Below are positions 25,851-34,546 of a stretch of DNA of 64,000 nucleotides, piece by piece. Source of the stretch: an uncultured Eubacterium sp. (GTDB lineage: Bacteria > Bacillota > Clostridia > Lachnospirales > Lachnospiraceae); contig CAPAOV010000006.1 of the NCBI GenBank assembly GCA_948579355.1, positions 1-64,000 of the forward strand, given 5' to 3'. A program made the position numbers and the translations under genes. The number at the start of each line of letters is the position of its first letter. Positions within the stretch are counted from its first letter, which is position 1. The notes under the pieces are model-generated. The model ran no database searches and was not told where the DNA came from. It saw only the letters and a list, made by a program, of their open reading frames with translations.

Positions 25851-26156
25851 ATGAGAACCGATGTATCAAAAATTAATGAAACGACGCCTCATCAGGATTT
25901 GACTGAGGGGCTGATGATTTTTAACGGCGGAACATCCAAACTTTTTAATACCGGAGAGTGGAGAACGAATACGCCCGTACTTATAAAAGACAAGTGTAAA
26001 CAGTGTCTGTTGTGTGCGCCGGTCTGTCCGGATAGCTGCATTCCGGTTAAAGACGGCAAGAGACTGGAGTTTGACTATGACCACTGTAAAGGCTGCGGGA
26101 TTTGTGCCAAATCATGTCCATTCGGGGCTATTGAGATGAAGGAGGGGAATATCTGA
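25851..26156 (+). CDS. porD: 2-oxoacid:ferredoxin oxidoreductase, delta (ferredoxin-like) subunit
   Basis: A 101-residue polyferredoxin subunit with two 4Fe-4S motifs, CKQCLLCAPVCPDSC and CKGCGICAKSCPFGA, which pass electrons from the catalytic subunits to ferredoxin. The N-terminal 50 residues are the usual short extension. It starts 14 bases after porC and its stop overlaps the porA start by one base. Confidence 0.93.
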   Translation: MRTDVSKINETTPHQDLTEGLMIFNGGTSKLFNTGEWRTNTPVLIKDKCKQCLLCAPVCPDSCIPVKDGKRLEFDYDHCKGCGICAKSCPFGAIEMKEGNI

Positions 26157-27337
26157 TGGGAATTAAAGAACGTATGTCGGGAAACGAGGCTGTCGCCTAC
26201 GCTATCCGTCAAATAAATCCGGATGTAATGCCTGCTTTTCCCATTACTCCGTCAACGGAGATTCCACAGATGGTATCGACGTACATAGCCAATGGCGAGA
26301 TGGATACGGAATTTATTCCGGTGGAGAGTGAGCATTCTTCCATGAGTGCAACGATAGGAGCAGAAGCAGCCGGAGCAAGAAGTCTGACGGCTACTTCTTC
26401 AGCGGGATTGGCGTTGATGTGGGAAGAGCTATTGCTGGCGGCGTCAAACCGGATGCCGTTGGTACTTGCGCTTGTCAACCGTACGCTGTCCGGGCCGATT
26501 AACATTAACTGCGACCATACGGACGGGATGGGAGCCAGAGATACCGGATGGATACAGATTTATGCCGAGAACAATCAGGAGGTGTACGATAATTTTATTC
26601 AGGCCTATCCGATTGCGGAAAACCCAGCGGTACATCTTCCAATCATGATATGTCAGGACGGTTTTATTACCAGCCATGCGGTTGAGAATATAGTTTTGCT
26701 GGAGGACAAGGCGGTAAAAGATTTTGTCGGCGAGTATGAGCCGGAAGAATTTTTGCTGAACGCCGGCAAACCAATTGCCGTAGGGCCGTATTCAGTTTCC
26801 AATTATGTCATGGAGGCACGTAAGAATCAGGAGATGGCGTTAGAAAACGCCAAAGAAGTAATTGCAGATGTGGCGGAAAAATACAGGCAGCTTACCGGAA
26901 GAGGTTTCACTTATTTTGAAGAATACAAAACCGCGGATGCAGATTATATTATGATGCTTATCGGCTCTGCGGCAGGAACAGCGAAAGAAGCAGTCGACGA
27001 ACTCCGCGCACAGGGAAAGAAAGTCGGGGTACTCAAACTTCGCGTCTTTCGTCCGTTCCCGGCAAGAGAGATTGCGGAAGCCTTGAAGAACTGCAAGGCA
27101 GTAGCGATTATGGACAGGTGTGAAAGTTATAATGGAAATGGCGGGCCATTGGGAAGCGAGACAAAGGCAGCGTTGTTTAAGAACAAAGTGATGATAGAAG
27201 CCATCAATTATATTTACGGACTGGCGGGACGTGACTTTACAGTGGATGACGCCGCGCAGGTGTTTGAAGAATTAGAGGCGTTTATCACGGAAGGCAAGGA
27301 AATCGAAGAGTACAAATATGTAGGATTGAGGGGATAG
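26156..27337 (+). CDS. porA: 2-oxoacid:ferredoxin oxidoreductase, alpha subunit
   Basis: The 393-residue alpha subunit, holding domains I-III of the oxidoreductase. MSGNEAVAYAIRQINPDVMPAFPITPSTEIPQ at the N-terminus, the STATSSAGLALMWE-like segment and SCESYNGNGGPLG near the C-terminus match PorA. It binds substrate together with the TPP-bearing beta subunit. It overlaps porD by one base and precedes porB by four. Confidence 0.93.
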   Translation: MGIKERMSGNEAVAYAIRQINPDVMPAFPITPSTEIPQMVSTYIANGEMDTEFIPVESEHSSMSATIGAEAAGARSLTATSSAGLALMWEELLLAASNRMPLVLALVNRTLSGPININCDHTDGMGARDTGWIQIYAENNQEVYDNFIQAYPIAENPAVHLPIMICQDGFITSHAVENIVLLEDKAVKDFVGEYEPEEFLLNAGKPIAVGPYSVSNYVMEARKNQEMALENAKEVIADVAEKYRQLTGRGFTYFEEYKTADADYIMMLIGSAAGTAKEAVDELRAQGKKVGVLKLRVFRPFPAREIAEALKNCKAVAIMDRCESYNGNGGPLGSETKAALFKNKVMIEAINYIYGLAGRDFTVDDAAQVFEELEAFITEGKEIEEYKYVGLRG

Positions 27338-27341
27338 AGAT

Positions 27342-28286
27342 ATGAGCGATTACAGTTTAAAGACTATGATGGAAAAGCCGGAGAGGTTAGCTCCGGGGCA
27401 TCGTATGTGTGCCGGATGTGGTGCGACTATCGCTGTTCGCGCTGTCCTTCGTGCCCTGCACGAAGAAGACCATGCGGTCATCGCCAATGCGACAGGGTGT
27501 CTGGAAGTATCTTCCTTTATGTATCCTTATACGGCATGGGAAGACAGTTATATCCACAATGCGTTTGAGAATGCCGGCGCTACTTTGAGCGGCGTGGAAA
27601 CCGCTTATCGGGTGCTGAAGAAAAAAGGCAAGCTGCCGAAAGACGAAACATATAAATTCATTGCGTTTGGAGGAGATGGGGGAACGTATGATATCGGTTT
27701 TCAATCGCTGTCCGGAGCAATGGAGCGGGGGCATGATTTGGTGTATGTCTGTTATGATAACGGCGCCTATATGAATACGGGGATTCAGCGCTCTTCCGCT
27801 ACTCCTAAATTTGCAGATACGACGACGACGCCGGTAGGGAAAAATTCCAATGGCAAGATGCAGAACCGCAAAGATTTGGCGAGCATTATTACGGAACATG
27901 ATGTTGCCTATGTCGCTCAGACGACGCTGACGGCAAATTTTATGGACATTCACCGCAAAGCCGAGAAAGCCATCTATACGGAGGGCGCCAGTTTTTTGAA
28001 TGTCATGACGCCGTGTCCGCGCGGCTGGCGTTATGACACTGCCGATATTATGGAAATATGTAAATTGGCGGTAGAGACTTGTTATTGGCCGATGTTCGAA
28101 GTGTCTCACGGTACTTGGACACTCAACTATGAGCCGAAGAAAAAGCTGCCAATTGAAGATTTTCTTCGCTCGCAGGGACGGTTTAAGCACTTGTTTAAGC
28201 CGGGAAATGAAGCACTAATTGAACAGTTTCAGGCAGAAGTGGACCGCCGTTGGGAAGACTTGCTTTACAAATGCAACAGGGGATAA
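27342..28286 (+). CDS. porB: 2-oxoacid:ferredoxin oxidoreductase, beta subunit
   Basis: The 314-residue TPP-binding beta subunit. GHRMCAGCGATIAVRAVLRAL at residues 19-39 carries the two Cys near the 4Fe-4S cluster, and FGGDGGTYDIGFQSLSGAMERGHDLVYVCYDNGAYMNTG is the TPP-binding GDG...N region. CPRGWRYD is also typical. It completes the four-subunit enzyme; a LysR regulator follows on the same strand. Confidence 0.94.
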   Translation: MSDYSLKTMMEKPERLAPGHRMCAGCGATIAVRAVLRALHEEDHAVIANATGCLEVSSFMYPYTAWEDSYIHNAFENAGATLSGVETAYRVLKKKGKLPKDETYKFIAFGGDGGTYDIGFQSLSGAMERGHDLVYVCYDNGAYMNTGIQRSSATPKFADTTTTPVGKNSNGKMQNRKDLASIITEHDVAYVAQTTLTANFMDIHRKAEKAIYTEGASFLNVMTPCPRGWRYDTADIMEICKLAVETCYWPMFEVSHGTWTLNYEPKKKLPIEDFLRSQGRFKHLFKPGNEALIEQFQAEVDRRWEDLLYKCNRG

Positions 28287-28314
28287 AATAGAAGCAAAAA
28301 GAATGGAGAGGTTT

Positions 28315-29196
28315 ATGACTTTACTCAGTTATCAGGTATTTAAGACGGTGGCAGAACAAGGAAGCTTTCGCAAGACGGCAGACCTGCTCGGGCTTACACC
28401 GTCGGCGATTAGTCATGGGATTTCTGCATTGGAATCAGAATTAGGGTTTTCCTTATTTAATAGAGGAAAGAATGGGGTGACGCTGACCAATTATGGTGAG
28501 CGTCTTCTTCCATTTGTAAATGCTGTTATCAATAGTGATGAAAGCCTGCAGCAGGCAATTGCCGAATTTAACGGTTTAAAACAGGGTAAGGTTAAGGTTG
28601 GCTGTTTTTCCAGTGTATGTACGAACTGGATGCCGGAATTGATGCACGGCTTTCAAAAGATGTATCCGGCAATAACGATTGAGGTTTTTCAGGGAACCTA
28701 TGATGATGTAGCGTATTGGATAAAAAACGGTATTGTGGATTTTGGCTTTTTATCCGTGTCCAGCGCCGGTGACATCCCAATAGAACCGTTGTATAAAGAC
28801 CCTCTGCTCTGTATCGTTCCCAAGGGAACAAAAATTAGTGAAGATGGCAAGTGGGTGACAGTTGAAGATTTACGCGACTGTCAGTTTGTTACTCAGCGTG
28901 AGAGCACGGACGCAGACATACAGAAATTTTTAAAAGAAAATAATCTCAACGTAGAATCGCACTATCATGTAGTCGATGACCTCTCGACGATTGCCATGGT
29001 GGCGAACGGTTTTGGTATTTGCCTAATGCCGGAGATGGTAATGAACGATATTCCTTATGAAGTGGATTCGTATCCGCTCGCAGAAGAGGCATTCCGTATC
29101 ATCGGACTTGCGGCGCTAAGCAGAGAATATATGGCGCCTGCCGCCAGAAGTCTGTACCAATATGTAAAAGAACAGTACTGTGACGGCAATAAATAG
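28315..29196 (+). CDS. LysR-family transcriptional regulator
   Basis: A 293-residue regulator with an N-terminal winged HTH (SYQVFKTVAEQGSFRKTADLLGLTPSAISHGISALE) and a periplasmic-binding-protein-like effector domain from about residue 90. It lies 28 bases after porB, unlike most LysR genes, which diverge from their target. It may control the por operon or the trpB2 gene downstream. GGAG at 28305-28308 supports the ATG at 28315. Confidence 0.92.
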   Translation: MTLLSYQVFKTVAEQGSFRKTADLLGLTPSAISHGISALESELGFSLFNRGKNGVTLTNYGERLLPFVNAVINSDESLQQAIAEFNGLKQGKVKVGCFSSVCTNWMPELMHGFQKMYPAITIEVFQGTYDDVAYWIKNGIVDFGFLSVSSAGDIPIEPLYKDPLLCIVPKGTKISEDGKWVTVEDLRDCQFVTQRESTDADIQKFLKENNLNVESHYHVVDDLSTIAMVANGFGICLMPEMVMNDIPYEVDSYPLAEEAFRIIGLAALSREYMAPAARSLYQYVKEQYCDGNK

Positions 29197-29275
29197 AAAA
29201 TTGAAGTAGATTTTTTTCCCTGTTTTCGCTATAATGAATGAGAGCGTTAAAAATCAGAAAAACGGATTACAACAG

Positions 29276-29297
29276 TTGTGCCGGCACTGCGGCACAA
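29276..29297 (+). promoter_or_regulatory. Perfect inverted repeat upstream of trpB2
   Basis: TTGTGCCG (29276-29283) and CGGCACAA (29290-29297) form a perfect 8-bp inverted repeat with a 6-base loop. A TATAAT at 29230-29235 lies about 40 bases upstream. With no T-run it is not a terminator; an operator or a 5' UTR hairpin is possible. Confidence 0.5.
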
Positions 29298-29340
29298 ACA
29301 TACGATAGACAATAAAGGCAGTGCAGAAATGAGGTAAAGA

Positions 29341-30723
29341 ATGAGTAAGGAAATTCCATACAAAATTTATTTAAAAGAAGATGAGATGCCAAAGCAGTGG
29401 TATAACGTGCGCGCGCACATGAAAAATAAACCGGCGCCGCTTCTGGATGCGGCAACGGGAAAGGCATTAAAGGTGGAAGACCTCAGTGGCGTTTTCTGTG
29501 AAGAACTGGCGAAACAGGAACTGGACAACGATACTGCCTATATAGACATTCCGCAGGAAATCATTGATTTTTATAAAATGTACCGGCCGGCGCCGTTAGT
29601 TCGCGCGTATTGTCTGGAAAAGTATCTGGATACGCCGGCAAAGATTTATTATAAATTTGAGGGAAACAACACGTCGGGAAGCCATAAACTTAATTCAGCC
29701 ATTGCGCAGGCATACTATGCCAAAAAGCAGGGATTGAAAGGCGTAACGACGGAGACAGGCGCCGGACAGTGGGGAACCGCTCTATCTATGGCATGTTCGT
29801 ATTTAGGATTGGATTGTCAGGTGTATATGGTAAAAGTGTCCTATGAGCAGAAACCATTCCGCCGCGAGGTAATGCGGACGTATGGCGCCAATGTGACGCC
29901 GTCGCCTTCGGATAAGACGCAAGTAGGACGTAAGATATTGGCAGAGCATCCCGGAACGGGCGGAAGCCTTGGCTGCGCTATCTCGGAAGCGGTGGAAGCG
30001 GCTGTTAGTCAGGAGGGGTACCGCTATGTGCTTGGCTCAGTTTTATCTCAGGTTATGCTGCACCAGTCGATTATCGGATTGGAAAGTAAGCTGGCGCTGG
30101 ATAAATACGGAGAGAAGCCGGACATCATTATTGGCTGCGCTGGCGGCGGTTCCAATTTAGGAGGACTTATCGCGCCGTTTATGGGAGAGAAATTACGAGG
30201 CGAGGCTGACTATCGCATTATTGCTGTAGAACCGGCGTCTTGTCCAAGTTTTACAAGAGGAACGTATGCGTATGATTTCTGTGATACGGGAGCCATTTGC
30301 CCGCTGTCAAAAATGTATACGCTTGGCAGCAGTTTTATGCCGGCGCCAAATCATGCGGGCGGTCTGCGTTATCATGGAATGAGTACGGTATTATCTCAGC
30401 TCTATGCGGATGGCTATATGGAAGCAACAAGCCGCAAACAGACGGAAATATTCGAGGCAGCAGAGCAGTTTGCGCGCGTCGAAGGAATATTGCCGGCGCC
30501 GGAGAGCAGCCATGCGATTCGGGTTGCGATAGATGAGGCAGTGAAGTGCCGGGAGACGGGAGAAGAAAAAACCATTCTCTTTGGTTTGACGGGAACCGGG
30601 TACTTTGATATGTATGCTTATGAGGCGTTCCATGACGGAAAGATGGAAAATTATGAACTTAAGGAAGAGGAAATTGCGGCAAGTATTGCTAAATTGCCGA
30701 AAGTTCCGGGGGTGAATGCCTGA
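29341..30723 (+). CDS. trpB2: TrpB2-type tryptophan synthase beta-like protein
   Basis: A 460-residue PLP enzyme of the TrpB2 class, about 60 residues longer than standard TrpB. The PLP lysine is K116 in SGSHKLNSA, GAGQWG and GCAGGGSNLGG bind the cofactor, and EPASCPSFTRGTYAYD is typical of the long form. TrpB2 proteins can join indole and serine without TrpA, or act on other substrates. No trp operon genes lie nearby, so a salvage or accessory role is likely. Confidence 0.92.
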   Translation: MSKEIPYKIYLKEDEMPKQWYNVRAHMKNKPAPLLDAATGKALKVEDLSGVFCEELAKQELDNDTAYIDIPQEIIDFYKMYRPAPLVRAYCLEKYLDTPAKIYYKFEGNNTSGSHKLNSAIAQAYYAKKQGLKGVTTETGAGQWGTALSMACSYLGLDCQVYMVKVSYEQKPFRREVMRTYGANVTPSPSDKTQVGRKILAEHPGTGGSLGCAISEAVEAAVSQEGYRYVLGSVLSQVMLHQSIIGLESKLALDKYGEKPDIIIGCAGGGSNLGGLIAPFMGEKLRGEADYRIIAVEPASCPSFTRGTYAYDFCDTGAICPLSKMYTLGSSFMPAPNHAGGLRYHGMSTVLSQLYADGYMEATSRKQTEIFEAAEQFARVEGILPAPESSHAIRVAIDEAVKCRETGEEKTILFGLTGTGYFDMYAYEAFHDGKMENYELKEEEIAASIAKLPKVPGVNA

Positions 30724-30760
30724 TTACAGACAATCCTATTCAGGGAGGAGGTATGATGTT

Positions 30761-31303
30761 ATGAGAATTGGAAAAACGTCAGAGTTTAATGAAAACCGGA
30801 GTACGATACACATCAATCAGAAAAGTCAGGAAAAGGATGCAGCCATTGTGTCAGGAGGCGTGCTGACAGAGGGGAAAGAAGAGGCGGGGAACGCTGCCGA
30901 AGAGAAAAGGGGAGTTACGGTTGAAATTTCCGAAAAGCTGAAAGAGATGTATGAGAAACAGGCTGAGTCGGCGAAGAAAGCGGCCGAGGGAATGGAAGAT
31001 TTGGCGAAGCTGATGGAAATTGCGAGACGGATTTCAAAAGGAGACCACGTACCTCCTAATGATGAGAAGAAGCTGGCAGAGTATGATTCCGACTTATATC
31101 AGATGGCAAAGGCGGCGGCAGCTCTGCATGCGAAAGAAAAGCATAAAAAGCATGATTCGCTGTTTGAAGAGGAAGAGGAGGGAACAACCGAGGAGAAATT
31201 ACGCGATGTGAAGAGGGAGGCGGCCTCAAACGGAGCTTCGTCCGGAGCAGAAGCGGCTTCCTCTGCGGCTGCTTCTGATAACATTGTGGAAAACGAAGTG
31301 TAG
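30761..31303 (+). CDS. Small charged protein of unknown function
   Basis: A 180-residue soluble protein rich in Glu, Lys and Ala. It contains a probable coiled coil (about residues 60-100: SEKLKEMYEKQAESAKKAAEG), a more structured patch (MEIARRISKGDHVPPNDEKKLAEYDSDLYQMAKAAAALH) and a low-complexity Ala/Ser tail. No signal peptide or membrane segment. GGGAGGAGG supports the ATG at 30761. I do not recognise the family. It begins 37 bases after trpB2 and may be transcribed with it. Confidence 0.7.
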   Translation: MRIGKTSEFNENRSTIHINQKSQEKDAAIVSGGVLTEGKEEAGNAAEEKRGVTVEISEKLKEMYEKQAESAKKAAEGMEDLAKLMEIARRISKGDHVPPNDEKKLAEYDSDLYQMAKAAAALHAKEKHKKHDSLFEEEEEGTTEEKLRDVKREAASNGASSGAEAASSAAASDNIVENEV

Positions 31304-31347
31304 TGAGAGAAGTTTTGGGAATAATGAAAAATAGATGGATTTTTTAC

Positions 31348-31375
31348 TTGATTTTTTGAAAGAAGAGAGTATAAT
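31348..31375 (+). promoter_or_regulatory. Promoter for the ArsB/NhaD-type transporter
   Basis: TTGATT at 31348-31353, 16 bases, TATAAT at 31370-31375. It implies a leader of about 115 bases before the transporter gene. Confidence 0.65.
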
Positions 31376-31419
31376 AAGGATGTTGTCGTAGAAAAGACAG
31401 TAGTTTCAACAAAAAGATT

Positions 31420-31470
31420 AAAGGTGACAATGTGGTCTAATGAAGATAGGTTGCATTTGTCTCCTTTTTT
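31420..31470 (+). promoter_or_regulatory. Leader hairpin with T-run (candidate attenuator)
   Basis: Between promoter and gene, 31420-31432 pairs with 31454-31467 (about 12 bp, one mismatch and one bulge), followed by TTTTTT ending at 31470. Such an intrinsic terminator inside a 5' UTR, 13 bases before an AGGAGGG ribosome-binding site, is the arrangement of a riboswitch or attenuator. I could not match it to a known riboswitch class. Confidence 0.5.
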
Positions 31471-31496
31471 GTGAGACAGGTTAGGAGGGATTAAAA

Positions 31497-32861
31497 ATGG
31501 TACTGACTGCAGAGTTTTTGGCTGTTGTTATTTTCATCGCTATGTTTGTATTAATTGTTATGGACAAAATCGAGCGGCATTATGTAACGCTTGGCTGTGG
31601 CGCGCTGACTCTGATTGGTGTTTTTGGCATTTGCATGAGGGATGTGGATGGCATTTGGAAAGTGCTGAATGTGAAAAGTATTTTTACCAGCGGCTTTTGG
31701 TATCAGGTCACTGAGAGCGAGTCATCGGGAATTAACTGGTCAACGATTATTTTTATTGCCGGCATGATGATTATGGTAGAGGGTATGGCGAGAGTCAAAT
31801 TTTTTGACTGGCTTTGTTTAAGAATTGCAAAATTAGTTCATTTCCGGACGATTCCCATATTTGTGACTTTTATGATATTATCGGCCCTCTTAGCTATGTT
31901 TATCGATAGTATTACGGTAATTCTGTTTTTGGCGGCGGTTACGATAAAGCTTTCGCAGTTATTAAAGTTTAATCCGGTTTGTTTTATTATAGCAGAAGTA
32001 TTTTGTGCTAATCTGGGAGGCTCGGCAACGATGTGCGGCGACCCGCCGAACATTATTATCGGAACATCCATGAATTACACGTTTTTTGATTTTTTGACGA
32101 ATACGGGTTTAATAGCCGGAATTTGCTTGATTTTTATTGTTTTCTATTTTTATTTTGTCTTCCGCAAAGAGTTAAAACAATCGGGTGACGTTTCCATTAA
32201 TGAAGAGGAATTAGACCCCTCCAAAGTGATTACGGACAGGACGGGATTTATTCTCAGCACGTTGATTTTCCTGATTGCAGTCGTTTTACTTGTATCCCAT
32301 TCGGCGACGCATTTGACCGTGGCGACGATTGGCGTGTTTGTTGCGATTTTAACTATCTTTGTTGCCGGCAGAGACAGCATGGAAGTGTTGAAAAAAGTAG
32401 ATTATAAGACGCTTTGGTTCTTTATCGGCCTGTTTGTTGTCGTCGGAGGACTGGAAGAGACGGGGATTCTGGAAATGATTGCCGGATTTATTGAGAAATT
32501 AAGTGGTGGCAACGCTTATATTATGATTGCGATTATTATATGGCTGTCTGCTGTTGCCAGCGCGCTTATTGACAATATTCCATTTGCGGCGACGATGGTG
32601 CCGGTTATTGCCCGTTTAGGTTCCGGCTCGTTTTTGAATGTTCTTGCATGGAGCCTTTCCATAGGAACGGACATTGGAGGAAGCGCTACTCCAATCGGCG
32701 CATCCGCTAACGTTGTCGGCATATCGGTTGCCGAGAAAGCAGGTCACAAGATTGGCTGGGGAAGATATTGTAAAGCGGCCGTACCTGCTACACTTCTTGT
32801 GGTACTCGTTTCAATGATTGTCATATTCCTCCGCTATGGCGATGCAATCTCGAATTTTTAG
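31497..32861 (+). CDS. ArsB/NhaD/SLC13-superfamily ion transporter
   Basis: A 454-residue membrane protein with about 11-12 hydrophobic segments. Paired family motifs are LGGSATMCGDPPNIIIGTS in the first half and GTDIGGSATPIGASANVVG in the second, as in the ion transporter superfamily. The ion (arsenite, Na+, or dicarboxylate) cannot be decided; no arsenic genes are adjacent. It is a single-gene unit with its own promoter, a leader hairpin and a terminator. Confidence 0.88.
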   Translation: MVLTAEFLAVVIFIAMFVLIVMDKIERHYVTLGCGALTLIGVFGICMRDVDGIWKVLNVKSIFTSGFWYQVTESESSGINWSTIIFIAGMMIMVEGMARVKFFDWLCLRIAKLVHFRTIPIFVTFMILSALLAMFIDSITVILFLAAVTIKLSQLLKFNPVCFIIAEVFCANLGGSATMCGDPPNIIIGTSMNYTFFDFLTNTGLIAGICLIFIVFYFYFVFRKELKQSGDVSINEEELDPSKVITDRTGFILSTLIFLIAVVLLVSHSATHLTVATIGVFVAILTIFVAGRDSMEVLKKVDYKTLWFFIGLFVVVGGLEETGILEMIAGFIEKLSGGNAYIMIAIIIWLSAVASALIDNIPFAATMVPVIARLGSGSFLNVLAWSLSIGTDIGGSATPIGASANVVGISVAEKAGHKIGWGRYCKAAVPATLLVVLVSMIVIFLRYGDAISNF

Positions 32862-32883
32862 TCTGAAGACAGTTTTAATACAG

Positions 32884-32932
32884 AAAGGAATAGGAAGCTT
32901 TTAGCAGTATGAGAGTTTCTTATTCCTTTTTT
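32884..32932 (+). terminator. Intrinsic terminator after the transporter
   Basis: AAAGGAATA (32884-32892) pairs with TATTCCTTT (32921-32929), with the stem continuing inward through GGAAG, and ends in a T-run. Confidence 0.85.
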
Positions 32933-32953
32933 ATGCAGGCAGTTACTTAAATG

Positions 32954-33020
32954 CAGCGGGTATTATGCCGTATCTCGTCGGGAGTGTTACACCGGACGAG
33001 ATACGGCATAATACCCGCTG
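32954..33020. repeat. Long perfect palindromic hairpin element
   Basis: Arms of 26 bases (32954-32979 and 32995-33020) are perfectly complementary around a 15-base loop, and pairing can extend two bases outward. No T-run follows and a promoter lies just downstream, so it is not a simple terminator. It looks like an extragenic palindromic (REP- or MITE-like) element. Confidence 0.8.
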
Positions 33021-33055
33021 TATTGAAAACAATTGCCCTATTTTTTTGTTACCTC

Positions 33056-33084
33056 TTTACAAAGGATAGGGGATATGCTAAAAT
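33056..33084 (+). promoter_or_regulatory. Promoter for the radical-SAM repair operon
   Basis: TTTACA at 33056-33061, 17 bases, TAAAAT at 33079-33084 with an extended TGC before the -10. The first gene starts 45 bases later. Confidence 0.7.
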
Positions 33085-33129
33085 ACAAACATATGTTCTA
33101 TACAGATTTTTGGCATGGAGGTGGCTTCT

Positions 33130-34542
33130 ATGGCGCTATCACAGGAAATATTTAAAAAATTGGAGATTTTGACTGATGCCGCAAAGTATGATGTGTCCTG
33201 CACATCGAGCGGTTCTAGTCGCCGGGGAGTGAAAGGAACGATGGGAAACGCCGTATCGGGAGGGCTTTGCCATTGTTTTGCGGCAGATGGAAGATGTATT
33301 TCTCTTCTAAAAATTTTGCAGACGAATGAATGTGTTTATGACTGCAAATATTGTTTAAACCGTTGTTCCAATGATGTGCCGAGAGCAACTTTTAAACCGG
33401 AAGAGATTGCGGAATTGACGATAGCATTTTACCGCCGCAACTATATAGAGGGACTTTTTTTGAGCTCCGGCATACGAAATAATCCGGACGATACGATGGA
33501 GAGTATCTATCAGGCGGTGTATTTGCTGCGGACGAAGTACCATTTTAACGGCTATATTCATGTAAAAGCAATACCGGGAGCGAATCCATTGCTCATTGAA
33601 AAGACTGGATGGATTGTTGACCGCATGAGCATTAACATGGAGCTGCCAACGGCGGAGGGATTGCGGACGTTGGCGCCACAGAAGAACAGAAAGAAGATAT
33701 TGACGCCGATGAGGCAGATTCAGATGGGGCGCAAGGAAAGTTATCTGTTATCCGGAAGCGCGCAGTCGCAGAGTATGCTTCCTTCTTACTCATCATCGGT
33801 AGTGGGCAGTTTGGAGCAGCAGTATAAGCAGGCGGTAAATGTGCCAAAACTCAAAGAGTCTTCCACACGCTGTCTGCAGGAAAGCCATCCGGGCCAGAGT
33901 TTCGTTCCCGCAGGTCAGAGTACGCAGATGATAATTGGAGCCACACCGGAGAGTGATTACCAGATTGTCCATATGGCAGAGGCTTTGTATCAGCGGTTTG
34001 ATTTGAAAAGGGTTTTCTATTCCGCTTTTGTCAACACAACAGGCGATGAATTACTTCCTGATACGACGGAGTCCGGGCCTCCGTTATTGAGGGAACACCG
34101 TCTCTATCAGGCTGATTTTCTACTGCGTTTTTATCAGTTTAAAGCGGAAGAGATTATTACGGCAGACCAGCCGAATCTCAATGTACAGATAGACCCGAAA
34201 TGCAACTGGGCTCTTAATCACTTAGAGCAGTTTCCCGTGGAGGTGGAAAAGGCTGATTATCATACGCTTTTGCGGGTGCCGGGGATTGGCGTAAAGTCTG
34301 CGAAACGGATTGTGACGGCAAGGCGGATGGGAAGTCTTGATTATGCCTCGCTCAAAAAGTTCGGGGTAGTATTGAAGAGGGCTATGTATTTTATTACCTG
34401 TCATGGCAAGATGATGATGCCGATTCGTTTGGAGCAATCGTTCATTCTTACCAATTTATTAGGGTTAAATGAAAAACTTCCTCCCGGATTGACAGGAACA
34501 ACAACGTTTCAGCAAATGACTTTAGAAGATTTTGGGGTGTAA
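33130..34542 (+). CDS. Putative DNA modification/repair radical SAM protein
   Basis: A 470-residue radical SAM enzyme. The 4Fe-4S motif is C68-x3-C72-x2-C75 (NECVYDCKYCLNR). A helix-hairpin-helix DNA-binding motif (LLRVPGIGVKSAKRIVTAR) lies near residues 380-400. This matches the family usually found beside a small partner (the TIGR03916/TIGR03915 pair), as here. The chemistry is not established; a role in DNA repair is assumed in the family. GGAGGTGG supports the ATG at 33130. Confidence 0.9.
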   Translation: MALSQEIFKKLEILTDAAKYDVSCTSSGSSRRGVKGTMGNAVSGGLCHCFAADGRCISLLKILQTNECVYDCKYCLNRCSNDVPRATFKPEEIAELTIAFYRRNYIEGLFLSSGIRNNPDDTMESIYQAVYLLRTKYHFNGYIHVKAIPGANPLLIEKTGWIVDRMSINMELPTAEGLRTLAPQKNRKKILTPMRQIQMGRKESYLLSGSAQSQSMLPSYSSSVVGSLEQQYKQAVNVPKLKESSTRCLQESHPGQSFVPAGQSTQMIIGATPESDYQIVHMAEALYQRFDLKRVFYSAFVNTTGDELLPDTTESGPPLLREHRLYQADFLLRFYQFKAEEIITADQPNLNVQIDPKCNWALNHLEQFPVEVEKADYHTLLRVPGIGVKSAKRIVTARRMGSLDYASLKKFGVVLKRAMYFITCHGKMMMPIRLEQSFILTNLLGLNEKLPPGLTGTTTFQQMTLEDFGV

Positions 34543-34546
34543 ATGT

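Noticed and set aside
27387..28190. Minus-strand ORF of 267 codons inside porB
   Set aside because: Full antisense to a strongly conserved subunit; no ribosome-binding site and no family pattern.
31376..31496. T-box or ydaO-type leader before the transporter
   Set aside because: No T-box consensus and no ydaO core were seen; only a generic leader terminator can be supported.
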